Positions 33,628-41,971 of a stretch of 64,000 nt of DNA are shown here, in pieces. The notes below the pieces were generated by a model. The model had not been told where the DNA came from and did not search any database. It saw only the letters and a list, made by a program, of their open reading frames with translations. Source of the DNA: Chachezhania antarctica (GTDB lineage Bacteria; Pseudomonadota; Alphaproteobacteria; Rhodobacterales; Rhodobacteraceae); contig NZ_QZEX01000009.1 in NCBI RefSeq assembly GCF_003646465.1, forward strand, positions 89,842 to 153,841. Direction: 5' to 3'. Made by a program: the position numbers and the translations under genes. Position 1 is the first letter of the stretch. The number at the start of each line of letters is the position of its first letter.

Positions 33628-34431
33628 ATGATCGCCTGCACTCGCATGTACAACGCGACGCCCGCCGTGGCGGACGCATGGCGCGCTCTGATCGAACGCG
33701 TGTCCGCGAACGCCGGGGTCCCGCTGGACGTGATCGACTATCCCGCCCCTGCCCCGCTGGCCGACCTCTGGGACCGGCCGGACATGGGGGCCGTGTTCAT
33801 GTGCGGCTGGCCCTTCCAGAAACGCCGCCCCGGCCCGCAGATCGTCGCCGCGCCGGTCCCCACGGATCCCGATTGCACGGGCCCGACCTATTGCACCGAC
33901 ATGGTCGTCCGGGCCGACGCGCCGTTCCGGACGATCGAGGACACGTTCGGAGGCCGCATCGCCTGGACCGACCGGGGATCACAGTCGGGCTTCAACGCCC
34001 CAAGGCACTTCCTGATGCGCTACCGCGACGGGGACGCGCCGCTTTACAAGGCCAATGTCGGACCGCTGATAACCCCTCGCGCGTCGCTGGGTGCGGTGCT
34101 GGACGGCACCGCGGATGTCGCGCCGCTGGACAGTTACTTCCACCTTCTTCTGCAACGCCACGACCCCGAAACCGCATCGCGGCTGCGCGTGATCGCGCGC
34201 ACCGAATGCACGCCTGCACCCGTGCTTGTCGCCGCGGCCGAAATCGACCCCGGTATCGTGGGCGCGCTGGGAGACGCGTTCGAAGCGGTCACCGCGGACC
34301 CGACATTCGCATCGGTGCTCCATGATCTGTGCCTGCGCGGGTTCAGCCGTATCGACGATCCGTCGATCTATGCCATCACCGATGCATGGGATGCCGAGGC
34401 GCGGGCCGCAGGCTACGACCTGCCCGGCTGA
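33628..34431 (+). CDS. PhnD-like periplasmic-binding-fold protein without signal peptide
   Basis: A 267-residue protein with the phosphate/phosphonate-binding PhnD fold: FMCGWPFQKRR, DMVVRADAPFRTIEDTFGGRIAWTD split around residues 85-110, GSQSGFNAPRHFL, and VAPLDSYFHLLL. The N-terminus MIACTRMYNATPAV has no hydrophobic export signal, so it would be cytosolic, unlike transporter PhnD proteins. Its ATG is two bases after the HutC-like stop, so the two are co-translated. It may be a soluble sensor or enzyme; function unknown. Confidence 0.75.
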   Translation: MIACTRMYNATPAVADAWRALIERVSANAGVPLDVIDYPAPAPLADLWDRPDMGAVFMCGWPFQKRRPGPQIVAAPVPTDPDCTGPTYCTDMVVRADAPFRTIEDTFGGRIAWTDRGSQSGFNAPRHFLMRYRDGDAPLYKANVGPLITPRASLGAVLDGTADVAPLDSYFHLLLQRHDPETASRLRVIARTECTPAPVLVAAAEIDPGIVGALGDAFEAVTADPTFASVLHDLCLRGFSRIDDPSIYAITDAWDAEARAAGYDLPG

Positions 34432-34438
34432 CGGCCTG

Positions 34439-36106
34439 TCAGGGGCCGCCGCGGCAACAGCAGGCGGCATCGACGGGCACATCCGTGCGCGCCGCGGCAA
34501 TGGTCAGCTTCTGCCTGACCATCGCAAGCTCGCCCGCCGCCCCGCGCTGGTCCAGGCATTCGACCAACCCGCGCAGCGCCCAGACGTTGTCGGGATGTTG
34601 CGTGCAGCGGGCGACCTCGTCATTCAGGCCCAGATCGGCGCGGTAGACCTGCTCTGCCTCGGCAAAATGGCCCTGCTCGGCCAGCAATGCGCCCAGGGCG
34701 TGGCGCGGCGGGTGCATCCAGGCCCATGGCTCCGTGTAGGTCAGCGCATCGTCGCGTGCCACGGCCCGGCGCAGCGCGGCAAAGGCGTGATCGTAGTTGC
34801 GCTTGCGGTATTCCAACTCCCCCTCCAGCATCGCTTCGCCCACGGCGAGCATGTCGACGATCGGGTTGCTCAGGAAGATTGCATCGGACGGGATCGCTGC
34901 CATCGCACCGTTCAGCCGGCGCTGCGCGGCTTCGGCCTGGGGGATGTTGCCCAGGGCGGAATGCGCCACGCCCTGCCCGTAGGCGTGCATCGCCGCGCGG
35001 ATCGGCATCAGGGCCGGGTCGGGCGGCGGCGGGTCCTGCACAAGGTCGGTCCAGCGGCCGAAACGCACCAGCACATGGGTCCGCATTGCGGAATAACCAT
35101 CCAGGATCGCGGCCATGAAGGGAAAGCTGCCCGCGATCAGGTCCGGCGTGGCGATGCCGCGGATCCGGTCGGCCGCGTATATCGCGCCGCCGTAGTGCCC
35201 CAGCATCATGGCCGCGAACATGTAGAGGTGCAGGTCATGACACCGCGCCGTGGTGTAGAAATTCTCGGCCCCGCGCCGGTCCACATACCGGTCATCCGCC
35301 GCCACGGCGCGTTGGCAGAGCGCCACAGACTGCGCGTAGTCACCGCACTGCACGTAGATATGCGCGGGCATGTGGTGCAGGTGCCCCTCGTCACAGGCCA
35401 GATCGCGCAGCGCGTCCGCCGACCGAAGGGCGTCTTCCGGCGTCGGCGACATCTCCATCGCGTGGATATGCATGTGCAGGATGCCCGGATGAACCGTGCC
35501 GCCCGGCGCGAACATGGCCTGCAACGCGCGGCCCAGGACCTCGACACATTCAAGGATGTCCGAGCCCGGCATCGGCGTTCCGGTGTGGATGTCCCACAGT
35601 TTCCGGGGCGTGCGCGTCACCCCCGCCTCGACGAATAGCGCTGCGATGTCCAGATCGTCGGGATGCGCGCGACAGGCCCGGCGCATGGCGTCGGTATAGT
35701 CGTCGTGCCAGTGGTTCAGCTGGTCATGCGACGTGGCGTCGGGCCGGGGATAGCGGCACAGGATCGCGTCGATCAGCGCCTTTTCCGCCGGGCTGGCTCC
35801 TGCGCTCAGCGCCACGGCCCTTTGCGCAGCATCGTGGCACACTGGCAGGGTCGCTTCGATCTCGGGCGTGGAAAAGCGGATCCACGGCCGGTTGTAGAAC
35901 GGGCCGTTGGCGTAGGCGATGCCCCACCACGCCATCGCGCAGTCCGGATCGTGCGTCAGCGCTTCGCGGAAGCAGAACACGGCCTCTTCGTGGTTGTAGG
36001 CGAAGGTCCAGCATAGGCCGCGGTCGAGCCATGTCTGCGCGGTGGCGGACGATGTGGTGACCGGTCTCGTCCAGCCGTAAAGTCTGAAATACCCGTCCGC
36101 CGTCAT
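34439..36106 (-). CDS. TPR-repeat protein
   Basis: A 555-residue protein rich in tetratricopeptide-like helical pairs: WLDRGLCWTFAYNHEEAVFCF near the N-terminus, AALFVEAGV, then HMPAHIYVQCGDYAQSVALC and EQGHFAEAEQVYRADLGLND towards the end. The repeat HMHIHAMEM and CHDLHLYMFAAMM segments are His/Met rich, and the C-terminus is DAACCCRGGP with three Cys. The start at 36106 avoids overlap with the cyclodeaminase gene. No catalytic motif is evident. It is probably co-transcribed with that gene. Confidence 0.78.
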   Translation of the reverse strand: MTADGYFRLYGWTRPVTTSSATAQTWLDRGLCWTFAYNHEEAVFCFREALTHDPDCAMAWWGIAYANGPFYNRPWIRFSTPEIEATLPVCHDAAQRAVALSAGASPAEKALIDAILCRYPRPDATSHDQLNHWHDDYTDAMRRACRAHPDDLDIAALFVEAGVTRTPRKLWDIHTGTPMPGSDILECVEVLGRALQAMFAPGGTVHPGILHMHIHAMEMSPTPEDALRSADALRDLACDEGHLHHMPAHIYVQCGDYAQSVALCQRAVAADDRYVDRRGAENFYTTARCHDLHLYMFAAMMLGHYGGAIYAADRIRGIATPDLIAGSFPFMAAILDGYSAMRTHVLVRFGRWTDLVQDPPPPDPALMPIRAAMHAYGQGVAHSALGNIPQAEAAQRRLNGAMAAIPSDAIFLSNPIVDMLAVGEAMLEGELEYRKRNYDHAFAALRRAVARDDALTYTEPWAWMHPPRHALGALLAEQGHFAEAEQVYRADLGLNDEVARCTQHPDNVWALRGLVECLDQRGAAGELAMVRQKLTIAAARTDVPVDAACCCRGGP

Positions 36107-36119
36107 CGCCCTGCCCGCC

Positions 36120-37124
36120 CTACTTGAAGCGCAGTCTCTGTCCGATGCCCATCTTCGCCGCCTTCGCCACCATCGCCGCACCAAGGGCGACATCGGTGCT
36201 GGCCAGCCCGCGATGCCAGAACAGGATCGTTTCGTCGTCGGATTCTCGCCCGGGCTTCAGCCCGGCCGCGACCTCGCCCATCTCGGCATAAAGCGTGTCT
36301 TCGGTCAGCTTGCCCTCGTCCACATGACGGCGCAGCGCGCCATAGGGGCGGCCCGGTCCGCACTGGCCCCAATCATCGACCAGGATCTTGTCCATGATGT
36401 CGGTCAGATCGAATTCCAGCGCGCTCATCGTGCCGTAGGGGACGACATAGGCCCCTTTCTTCACCCACTCGGTCTTGAACATCGGCATGGGCTCCGGCAG
36501 GCGTGTCGCTTCGACCATGATGTCGGCGCCCTCCAGGCAATCCTGCCAGTTGTCGGTCACGATGACGGGCTTGCCCAAGTCCTGCTCAAGCCGCTGGCCG
36601 AAGGCATCGCGGCTTTCGGGGCGGCGGGAGTGAATCCGGATCTCGTCGAAATCGAACAGATGGTCCAGCAGACGGATGTTCCAGTACGACGTGCCGCGGG
36701 TGCCGACATGACCCAGGATCTTGCTGTCCTTGCGCGCAAGGTATTTCGCGCCCACCGCCGTCACCGCGCCGGTGCGCATTTCCGTGATCGCCGTCGCATC
36801 GATGATCGCCTTCGGGACCCCGTTTTCGGGATCGAACAGGTTCAGGACAGCCAGTTCTGACGGCAGCCCCTGCTTGTAATTGTCGACGAAGTCGCCAACG
36901 ACCTTCACTCCCGCAACGCCCAGCGGTTTCACGTAGCCCCGAAGCACGTTGAAATGCCCCTTGTCCGAGGATTCGGGCACAAGGTGGACGCGCGGTTCGA
37001 TCACCGTTTCCCCCCGCCCCTGTGCGGCCAGGCAGGTTTCCACGGCATCGAGAATTTCGTCATTGCTGAGCGCCAGCGCCTCGACATCGGGCGCGTTCAG
37101 ATAGTCGATCCAGATTTCATCCAT
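36120..37124 (-). CDS. ornithine cyclodeaminase/mu-crystallin family protein
   Basis: A 334-residue NAD(P)-dependent enzyme of the ornithine cyclodeaminase family. The nucleotide-binding part is ILGHVGTRGTSYWNIRLL, and MRTGAVTAVGAKYLARKDSK precedes it as in the family. Substrates in the family include ornithine, alanine, lysine and imino acids. I start at ATG 37124 (MDEIWIDYLN). It is divergent from the ammonia-lyase homologue and followed by the TPR gene, so all three may serve one amino-acid-like substrate. Confidence 0.85.
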   Translation of the reverse strand: MDEIWIDYLNAPDVEALALSNDEILDAVETCLAAQGRGETVIEPRVHLVPESSDKGHFNVLRGYVKPLGVAGVKVVGDFVDNYKQGLPSELAVLNLFDPENGVPKAIIDATAITEMRTGAVTAVGAKYLARKDSKILGHVGTRGTSYWNIRLLDHLFDFDEIRIHSRRPESRDAFGQRLEQDLGKPVIVTDNWQDCLEGADIMVEATRLPEPMPMFKTEWVKKGAYVVPYGTMSALEFDLTDIMDKILVDDWGQCGPGRPYGALRRHVDEGKLTEDTLYAEMGEVAAGLKPGRESDDETILFWHRGLASTDVALGAAMVAKAAKMGIGQRLRFK

Positions 37125-37183
37125 GTCGTGTTGCCCTTCGCTGCGGCGCGGCCACATCAAGGGAGGCCGGCTGATTGTGCCTG

Positions 37184-37223
37184 TTGATCCGGCAATGCTA
37201 TCGTCTATACTGTTATATACAAG
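37184..37223 (+). promoter_or_regulatory. Candidate promoter and TATATACAA site of the ammonia-lyase homologue
   Basis: TTGATC (37184-37189), a 16-base spacer and TATACT (37206-37211) make a plausible plus-strand promoter. TTATATACAAG directly follows and resembles the site at the HutC-like promoter. The divergent cyclodeaminase gene starts at 37124. Confidence 0.45.
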
Positions 37224-37354
37224 TTTAAATATCCAGGCTCCGGACAGGCAGGCACGGTGCGGCGCTCTCGTCTGACCTGCGCTGGCGACATCGGGCAGCC
37301 GGCCTTTTCGGGTTCATGTATCGCCACACCCGGCCCTTTGCGGAAAGTCATCGC

Positions 37355-38878
37355 GTGTCAGAACGTCCCCCCGTCCTCCTTGGCGACACGAAACCTGCGG
37401 TGGCCGATATTGCCGCCATCGCCCGCGGCCGCGTCCCTGTTGAACTGACGGCCGGGATGGAACGACGGCTGGAGGCTGCGCGCGCGGTGGTCGAGCAGCA
37501 GCTTGCCGCAAACGTGCCCGTCTATGGCCTGACGACCGGGCTGGGCGCCGGGGTCGACACACGCCTCGGCCTTGCGGATGTTACGGCCTTTCAACAACGC
37601 GTCCCGCAAGCCCGTGCCGTCAGTGTGGGCGCGCCGGTCCCGGTTGAAACCGTCCGGGCGATCATGGCGGCCCGGCTCTCCGGCTTTGCCGGTGGCGCCT
37701 CGGGCATCTCTCCGGGCGTGGCCGTGACACTGGTCCAGGCGCTAAACGCGGGCGTCCACCCGGTTGTTCACAGCCTCGGGTCCATCGGCGAAGCGGATCT
37801 GGCGCAGATGTCGGATGTCACCCGCGGGTTAATGGGCCATGGCGAAGCCGAGTTCGGGGGCGAGATCCTTCCGGCCGCCGATGCCCTGTCGCGCGCCGGT
37901 GTGACGCCGTTGGTGTTGGGCCCGCGCGACGGGCACGCGATGGTGTCGGCCAACGCCTTCTCGATCGCGCTGGCCTGCCTTGCACTGGACGATCTGGACC
38001 GGCTGATCGACTGGTCTTTCAGCGGCACGGCGCTTGCCTTCGAAGCGTTCCGCGCGGCGACCGGCGTGCTGGATCCAAGGGTGCTGTCCCTGCGACCTGC
38101 CTTCGGCCAGGAGGAAGCAGGAGCCCGCCTGATGCAGCTGTTCGCAGGCAGCGCCTTGCTGCACGAGGGCGCAGCCCGGCGTCTGCAGGACCCGCTCAGC
38201 TATCGCTGCGCACCGCAGATCTGGGGCGCCCTTCTCCATGGGCGAGAGGAAGCCGCAGAGGCGACCGGAATCGAACTGTGCGGCCCCGGCGACAACCCGG
38301 TGGTCCTGATCGAAGAAGGTTTGCTGGTTCACAACGGCAATTTCGACACGACTGCGCTGGCCCTGTCATGGGAACGGCTGGGCATGGCCATGGTGCAATG
38401 CGCCTCGGCCGTCACGCACCGCTGCATGCAGATCATGTCGCCCGGCATCTCGGATCTGCCGCGCTTCCTGTCGCCCATGGGCAGCAGCCGCAACGGGTTT
38501 GCCACAGTGCAGAAGACGCTCGCCGCGCTGGAAGCCGAGATCCGGCATCTGGCCACCCCGATGGCCTTTCCCCCGATCCCTGTGGCGGACGGTATCGAGG
38601 ATCACGCCTCGCTGGCACCCGGTGTACTGGCCAAGACGGCGACCATCATCGACCGCTTCCGCCTTCTTGTCGCGATCGAGATGATCGTGTCTGCACAGGC
38701 CGTAGAACTGCGCGGCGTGGCCCACACGCTTGGCGCCGGCACGGCCCGTGCCTATGCGTGGGTCCGCAACTGCGTGCCACCGCTGACCGAGGATCGCGCC
38801 CAAGGCGCCGACTTCTCCGCAATGGCCGAACTGTTGCGCGAGGAATCGCCGGCAACCACTTTGCTGGTCACCGATTGA
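37355..38878 (+). CDS. histidine/aromatic ammonia-lyase homologue lacking the MIO triad
   Basis: A 507-residue protein of the HAL/PAL family. The N-terminal YGLTTGLGAG, then QALNAGVHPVVHSLGS, QDPLSYRCAPQIWGALLHG, and GDNPVV with HNGNFDTTALA follow the family order. However, the Ala-Ser-Gly triad that cyclises to the MIO electrophile is replaced: G142-S143-I144-G145-E146-A147-D148-L149, one residue shorter than GSVG-ASG-DL. I prefer the GTG start at 37355 (GGAAAG seven bases before) over ATG 37316. No hutU, hutI or hutG gene is nearby. A non-lyase role or an MIO-independent reaction must be considered. Confidence 0.82.
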   Translation: MSERPPVLLGDTKPAVADIAAIARGRVPVELTAGMERRLEAARAVVEQQLAANVPVYGLTTGLGAGVDTRLGLADVTAFQQRVPQARAVSVGAPVPVETVRAIMAARLSGFAGGASGISPGVAVTLVQALNAGVHPVVHSLGSIGEADLAQMSDVTRGLMGHGEAEFGGEILPAADALSRAGVTPLVLGPRDGHAMVSANAFSIALACLALDDLDRLIDWSFSGTALAFEAFRAATGVLDPRVLSLRPAFGQEEAGARLMQLFAGSALLHEGAARRLQDPLSYRCAPQIWGALLHGREEAAEATGIELCGPGDNPVVLIEEGLLVHNGNFDTTALALSWERLGMAMVQCASAVTHRCMQIMSPGISDLPRFLSPMGSSRNGFATVQKTLAALEAEIRHLATPMAFPPIPVADGIEDHASLAPGVLAKTATIIDRFRLLVAIEMIVSAQAVELRGVAHTLGAGTARAYAWVRNCVPPLTEDRAQGADFSAMAELLREESPATTLLVTD

Positions 38879-39119
38879 GCGGCCTCCCCCAGACCAACCC
38901 GGGCATATGCAGGTCTCAGCGTCTTCAGCGCTCCCTTGAACAATTGAAGAACATTGCTACAGCCCCTTGGGACGTAAAAAGTCTACTTTGAAGAGTGAGG
39001 GCTTTCTTCGGCTTCATTTGAAGTCAGCGCCATATGAAGTTCTTGCCGCCGTAACCGCCCTCGCCCCAGGCCTTTGGGGATCTCCGGTACGCTTGCACAG
39101 AACCTTCAAGGCACTTCCT

Positions 39120-39287
39120 GTGCGGAAAAGGGTGTATCTTCGCCCGCCCCTTATGGTAATTCTGTTAAGCATTTCGGTTTTGGGCGCTTGTCGCCCACTC
39201 GACGACGGCAAGCAGGCGGTGGAACAGCGGTCGCCAACGAAGGCAATCGACTGTCCGGCCGATCTCCCTATCAGAGGTACGCAATGA
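39120..39287 (+). CDS. small predicted lipoprotein coupled to the RTX gene
   Basis: This 55-residue frame begins with the basic stretch VRKRVYLRPP, continues with a hydrophobic MVILLSISVL and has the lipobox LGAC, so it should be exported and lipidated on Cys24. The remaining 31 residues are polar. Its stop overlaps the ATG of the RTX gene as ATGA, indicating translational coupling. The start may instead be ATG at 39153 (44 residues); I prefer GTG 39120 because AAGG lies upstream and the n-region is positively charged. Function unknown; the size resembles bacteriocin-lysis lipoproteins. Confidence 0.5.
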   Translation: MRKRVYLRPPLMVILLSISVLGACRPLDDGKQAVEQRSPTKAIDCPADLPIRGTQ

Positions 39288-40903
39288 GTTTCTTCAAAAC
39301 GCGCTCGATTGATGGCAATCGTGACCAAGCTGTTGAAATCGCGAATAACCTCGCTGCAGCCAATCTGATGTCAGGCAATGAGCCCAGATCCGATGCCTAT
39401 TACGAAAACCTGACGGTCGGTGAATTCCGAAGCGAGGTCATCGAAGCCCTGGATGCGATAGATTCGGTCGATCTGGACTTGATTCGATCCGCGCTGGCAG
39501 ACCCCGCCTTTCGCGCAACCGTGCCGGCCGAACTGCTGGCGACCGTCGACGAGGTTCTCAAAAATGGCTTGGCCGACTGTCGGGCTGTGCTGGTGGACAG
39601 CCTGGAACCGACATACGGCCTGGATCTCTTCACGCCGATGAGCCAAGTCTTCGCCGCCGAAGACGCCAGGTTTTCCGACCTGGACGACCGGGTTCGCCGC
39701 AAGGACATCCGCGACTGGGTCGAGACCGCGTCGGATGGCATCACGTCGCGCGGCGGCAGGATCGAAGGTGATGGTGACGAGCTGACCTTCACATCGCACA
39801 CCTGGCGGCAGGATCCGGAAACCGGCGTCTATGTCGACGACAACGACACCTCGGGGAAGAGCTTTTATGAACAGGTCGGTGATTTCTTCGCGCACAGCAT
39901 GCTTGCCGGCATCGCGACCCTGCCCGGCAAGGCCGGAAGGCTGGCGCAGGGCATCAAGACGGTTGAGGACGCCAGACGGACCGAAGAAATCATCGACAAA
40001 AACGGTGACCGGATCACAGACCTTCTCGAGCGCGACGCGCCGGACGCGCTCAACGGTCATATAAGCCCTGAAGAGCTCTGGGCGCGCACCGTACGCACAA
40101 TGAAAGACTATGTCCTGGAACTTTTCGAGTTTGGTCCGTCCAAGCCCGATATCCAGCTGAAAATGGGGTATGGTGCCCGCCATTCGGATGCGAGCTTCGT
40201 TGTCGCCATGGATGGCAGCTCACTTGACGGGTCGTCTCACGGCGACCGCTTTCTGCTGGGCAGCGGATCCTCGAAGTTCCGCGCAGGCGCGGGCGAAGAC
40301 GTGGTCTTCGGCATGGCGGGCTCCGACAAGATCTTCGGGGGCGCGTCCAATGACATTCTTCACGGCGGTGCCGGAAAGGACAAGTTGGTCGGGGGGCGCG
40401 GATCGGATGCGCTGGACGGCGGCCGCGGCGCCGACAAGGTCAAGGGCAATGGCGGGCGTGACCTGATCTACGGCGAGAACGGCCGCGATAAGCTGTGGGG
40501 CGGCAAAGGAAGCGACGAGCTTTACGGAGAAAAGGGATCGGATCGCCTTTGGGGCAGTCGGGGACAGGATCTGCTTGACGGCGGCGCGGGTGCGGATCGT
40601 CTGTTCGGCAACGGCCAAAAGGACTACCTGATCGGGGGCCGCGGAACTGACCGGCTTTCCGGCGGTGGTGGCAACGACGTTTTCATCTTCGAAACGAAGC
40701 GGGACGGACGCGACACGATCCGGGATTTCGAGATCGGCGATCAGATCCTTCTGCAGAGTAGCAGGGCGCGCCAGGTTACGGTCGGACGCGAAGACGGTGA
40801 TGTCATCGTCGCTCACAAGGGTGGGACGATCACCATCGCCGATGCGAAGGCAAGCGATGTCCGCGACGCCATCATCTACGATGGCATGGATATCCTGATC
40901 TGA
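39284..40903 (+). CDS. RTX (hemolysin-type calcium-binding repeat) protein
   Basis: A 539-residue secreted-type protein. Residues 1 to about 310 form an acidic N-terminal region with no recognised catalytic motif and one EF-hand-like loop (DKNGDRITDLLE). About 13 consecutive glycine-aspartate nonapeptides follow (GGAGKDKLV, GGRGSDALD, WGGKGSDEL and so on), which bind calcium in a parallel beta-roll. The end, FIFETKRDGRDTIRDFEIGD and then beta strands, is the usual type I secretion signal region. No secretion ABC/HlyD genes are in the window. The start at 39284 overlaps the lipoprotein stop. Confidence 0.85.
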   Translation: MSFFKTRSIDGNRDQAVEIANNLAAANLMSGNEPRSDAYYENLTVGEFRSEVIEALDAIDSVDLDLIRSALADPAFRATVPAELLATVDEVLKNGLADCRAVLVDSLEPTYGLDLFTPMSQVFAAEDARFSDLDDRVRRKDIRDWVETASDGITSRGGRIEGDGDELTFTSHTWRQDPETGVYVDDNDTSGKSFYEQVGDFFAHSMLAGIATLPGKAGRLAQGIKTVEDARRTEEIIDKNGDRITDLLERDAPDALNGHISPEELWARTVRTMKDYVLELFEFGPSKPDIQLKMGYGARHSDASFVVAMDGSSLDGSSHGDRFLLGSGSSKFRAGAGEDVVFGMAGSDKIFGGASNDILHGGAGKDKLVGGRGSDALDGGRGADKVKGNGGRDLIYGENGRDKLWGGKGSDELYGEKGSDRLWGSRGQDLLDGGAGADRLFGNGQKDYLIGGRGTDRLSGGGGNDVFIFETKRDGRDTIRDFEIGDQILLQSSRARQVTVGREDGDVIVAHKGGTITIADAKASDVRDAIIYDGMDILI

Positions 40904-40989
40904 CGCCGACATTTCCCGCTTAAGACCGAACCGACGGCGAGAGGAACAGCCTGATCGTCCTTTTCCGTCACCCCGGTGGTCACGGACGG

Positions 40990-41297
40990 GTTGAGCCGGG
41001 CAGACCCTCCTGCCGCCTGTATGGCCAATACGGATAGGGTGCAGCCACGGCGCTGGATTTATCGAATGCCGCGATCTGTTCCGCGCGCCGATGATGACCG
41101 GAGCATTGCAGGCCGCTGTAGCAACCTGTTCAGCGCAATCTGCGGGACGGTCCGGCCCGTTTCGGCCGCGTTGGTGTCGAGCGTGTGGACGACTGTTTCG
41201 GGATGCTTGTCTTCGGTCGGCGGACCAAGGCTGGCCGTTCCATGCAGGCGGCTGCTGTCGGGGAGAGGTGGCCCGCGATGGACCGCGCCGGCACCCG
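40990..41297 (-). pseudogene. Aldo/keto reductase C-terminal remnant
   Basis: The minus strand reads GPPLPDSSRLHGTASLGPP, then AETGRTVPQIALNRLLQRP, in another frame VIIGARN, and in a third the tail SAVAAPYPYWPYRRQEG. In this order they match the end of an aldo/keto reductase, but frameshifts separate the parts and the catalytic N-terminal barrel half is missing. The remnant abuts the TetR stop at 41298. It explains most of the 394-base gap after the RTX gene; from 40904 to about 40990 I see nothing. Confidence 0.6.
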
Positions 41298-41855
41298 TCA
41301 GACGTTGCGAGCGGCGTTCAGGATTTCGTCCTGAAGGTCTGGGTCGGACACGGCGCGCGCCAGCACCATGCTGCCGATCATCTGCGCCATCGCGCGCAGC
41401 GCAGCGCCACGTGCGTCAGCATCGCCTTCACCTTCCAGCCGGCGAGCCAGATCCGCAACTTGTCGCTCCACCGCGGCTGTGAACACATCCTGCAAGGGCG
41501 CGCCGTGTCGCGGTGCCTCGGCCGCGAGCGTGGCGAAGGTGCACCCCCGGTCACGGGCGTTCAGATGATCCTGCGACAGATACCAATCGCGCAATGTGGG
41601 CAGGGGATCGCCTCCGACTGCGTGCAGTGTCCGCTCCCAGTAGTCGAAGTTCTGTTTCAGCGCCTGCTCCGTCGCCTCGGCAATCAGCGCATCCTTGCTG
41701 TCGAATTGCTTGTAGAATCCGCCATGGGTCATCCCGGCCGACTTCATCAGGCCCGCAACCCCGATCCCGTCATAGCCATTGGACCGGAATTCCCGGCTGG
41801 CAGCATCTACCACCTTCCGGCGGTTCTTCGCAGCGACATCGCGGCTGACCCTCAT
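41298..41855 (-). CDS. TetR-family transcriptional regulator
   Basis: A 185-residue regulator. The helix-turn-helix is at about residues 8-55 (VVDAASREFRSNGYDGIGVA, MKSAGMTHGGFYKQFDSKDAL). The C-terminal part with RDRGCTFATLAAEAPR resembles NemR/AcuR-type sensors of electrophiles; the Cys in DRGCTF is conserved in that group. GGAGGAAAG lies before the ATG at 41855. An imperfect palindrome just upstream could be its operator. The AhpD-like gene lies upstream on the same strand. Confidence 0.86.
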   Translation of the reverse strand: MRVSRDVAAKNRRKVVDAASREFRSNGYDGIGVAGLMKSAGMTHGGFYKQFDSKDALIAEATEQALKQNFDYWERTLHAVGGDPLPTLRDWYLSQDHLNARDRGCTFATLAAEAPRHGAPLQDVFTAAVERQVADLARRLEGEGDADARGAALRAMAQMIGSMVLARAVSDPDLQDEILNAARNV

Positions 41856-41893
41856 CGCGTTCTCTTTCCTCCCGCGGCCCTGTGGGGCCTGAA

Positions 41894-41915
41894 TTAGAAT
41901 ATGGATTGAATCTAA
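41894..41915. promoter_or_regulatory. Inverted repeat upstream of the TetR gene
   Basis: TTAGA and TCTAA arms flank a 12-base AT-rich centre, between the TetR start (41855) and the end of the AhpD-like gene (41972). The size and position suit a TetR operator. Confidence 0.45.
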
Positions 41916-41971
41916 ACCCACCCCATTCAAATGCAAGCGGTCCCGGCAGACCGGCAGAGACCGTCGGGCCT

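Noticed and set aside
37600-37760. ASG in GGASGIS as the MIO triad of the lyase homologue
   Set aside because: In the alignment order it falls before the QALNAGVHPVV segment, whereas the MIO triad always follows it.
32879-38878. A histidine utilisation (hut) operon
   Set aside because: The HutC-like and HAL-like proteins suggest it, but no urocanase, imidazolonepropionase or formiminoglutamase gene is present and the HAL homologue lacks the MIO triad.
39074-39283. A longer RTX protein starting at 39074
   Set aside because: The extra 70 residues show no family features, and ATG 39284 overlaps the lipoprotein stop in a typical ATGA junction.
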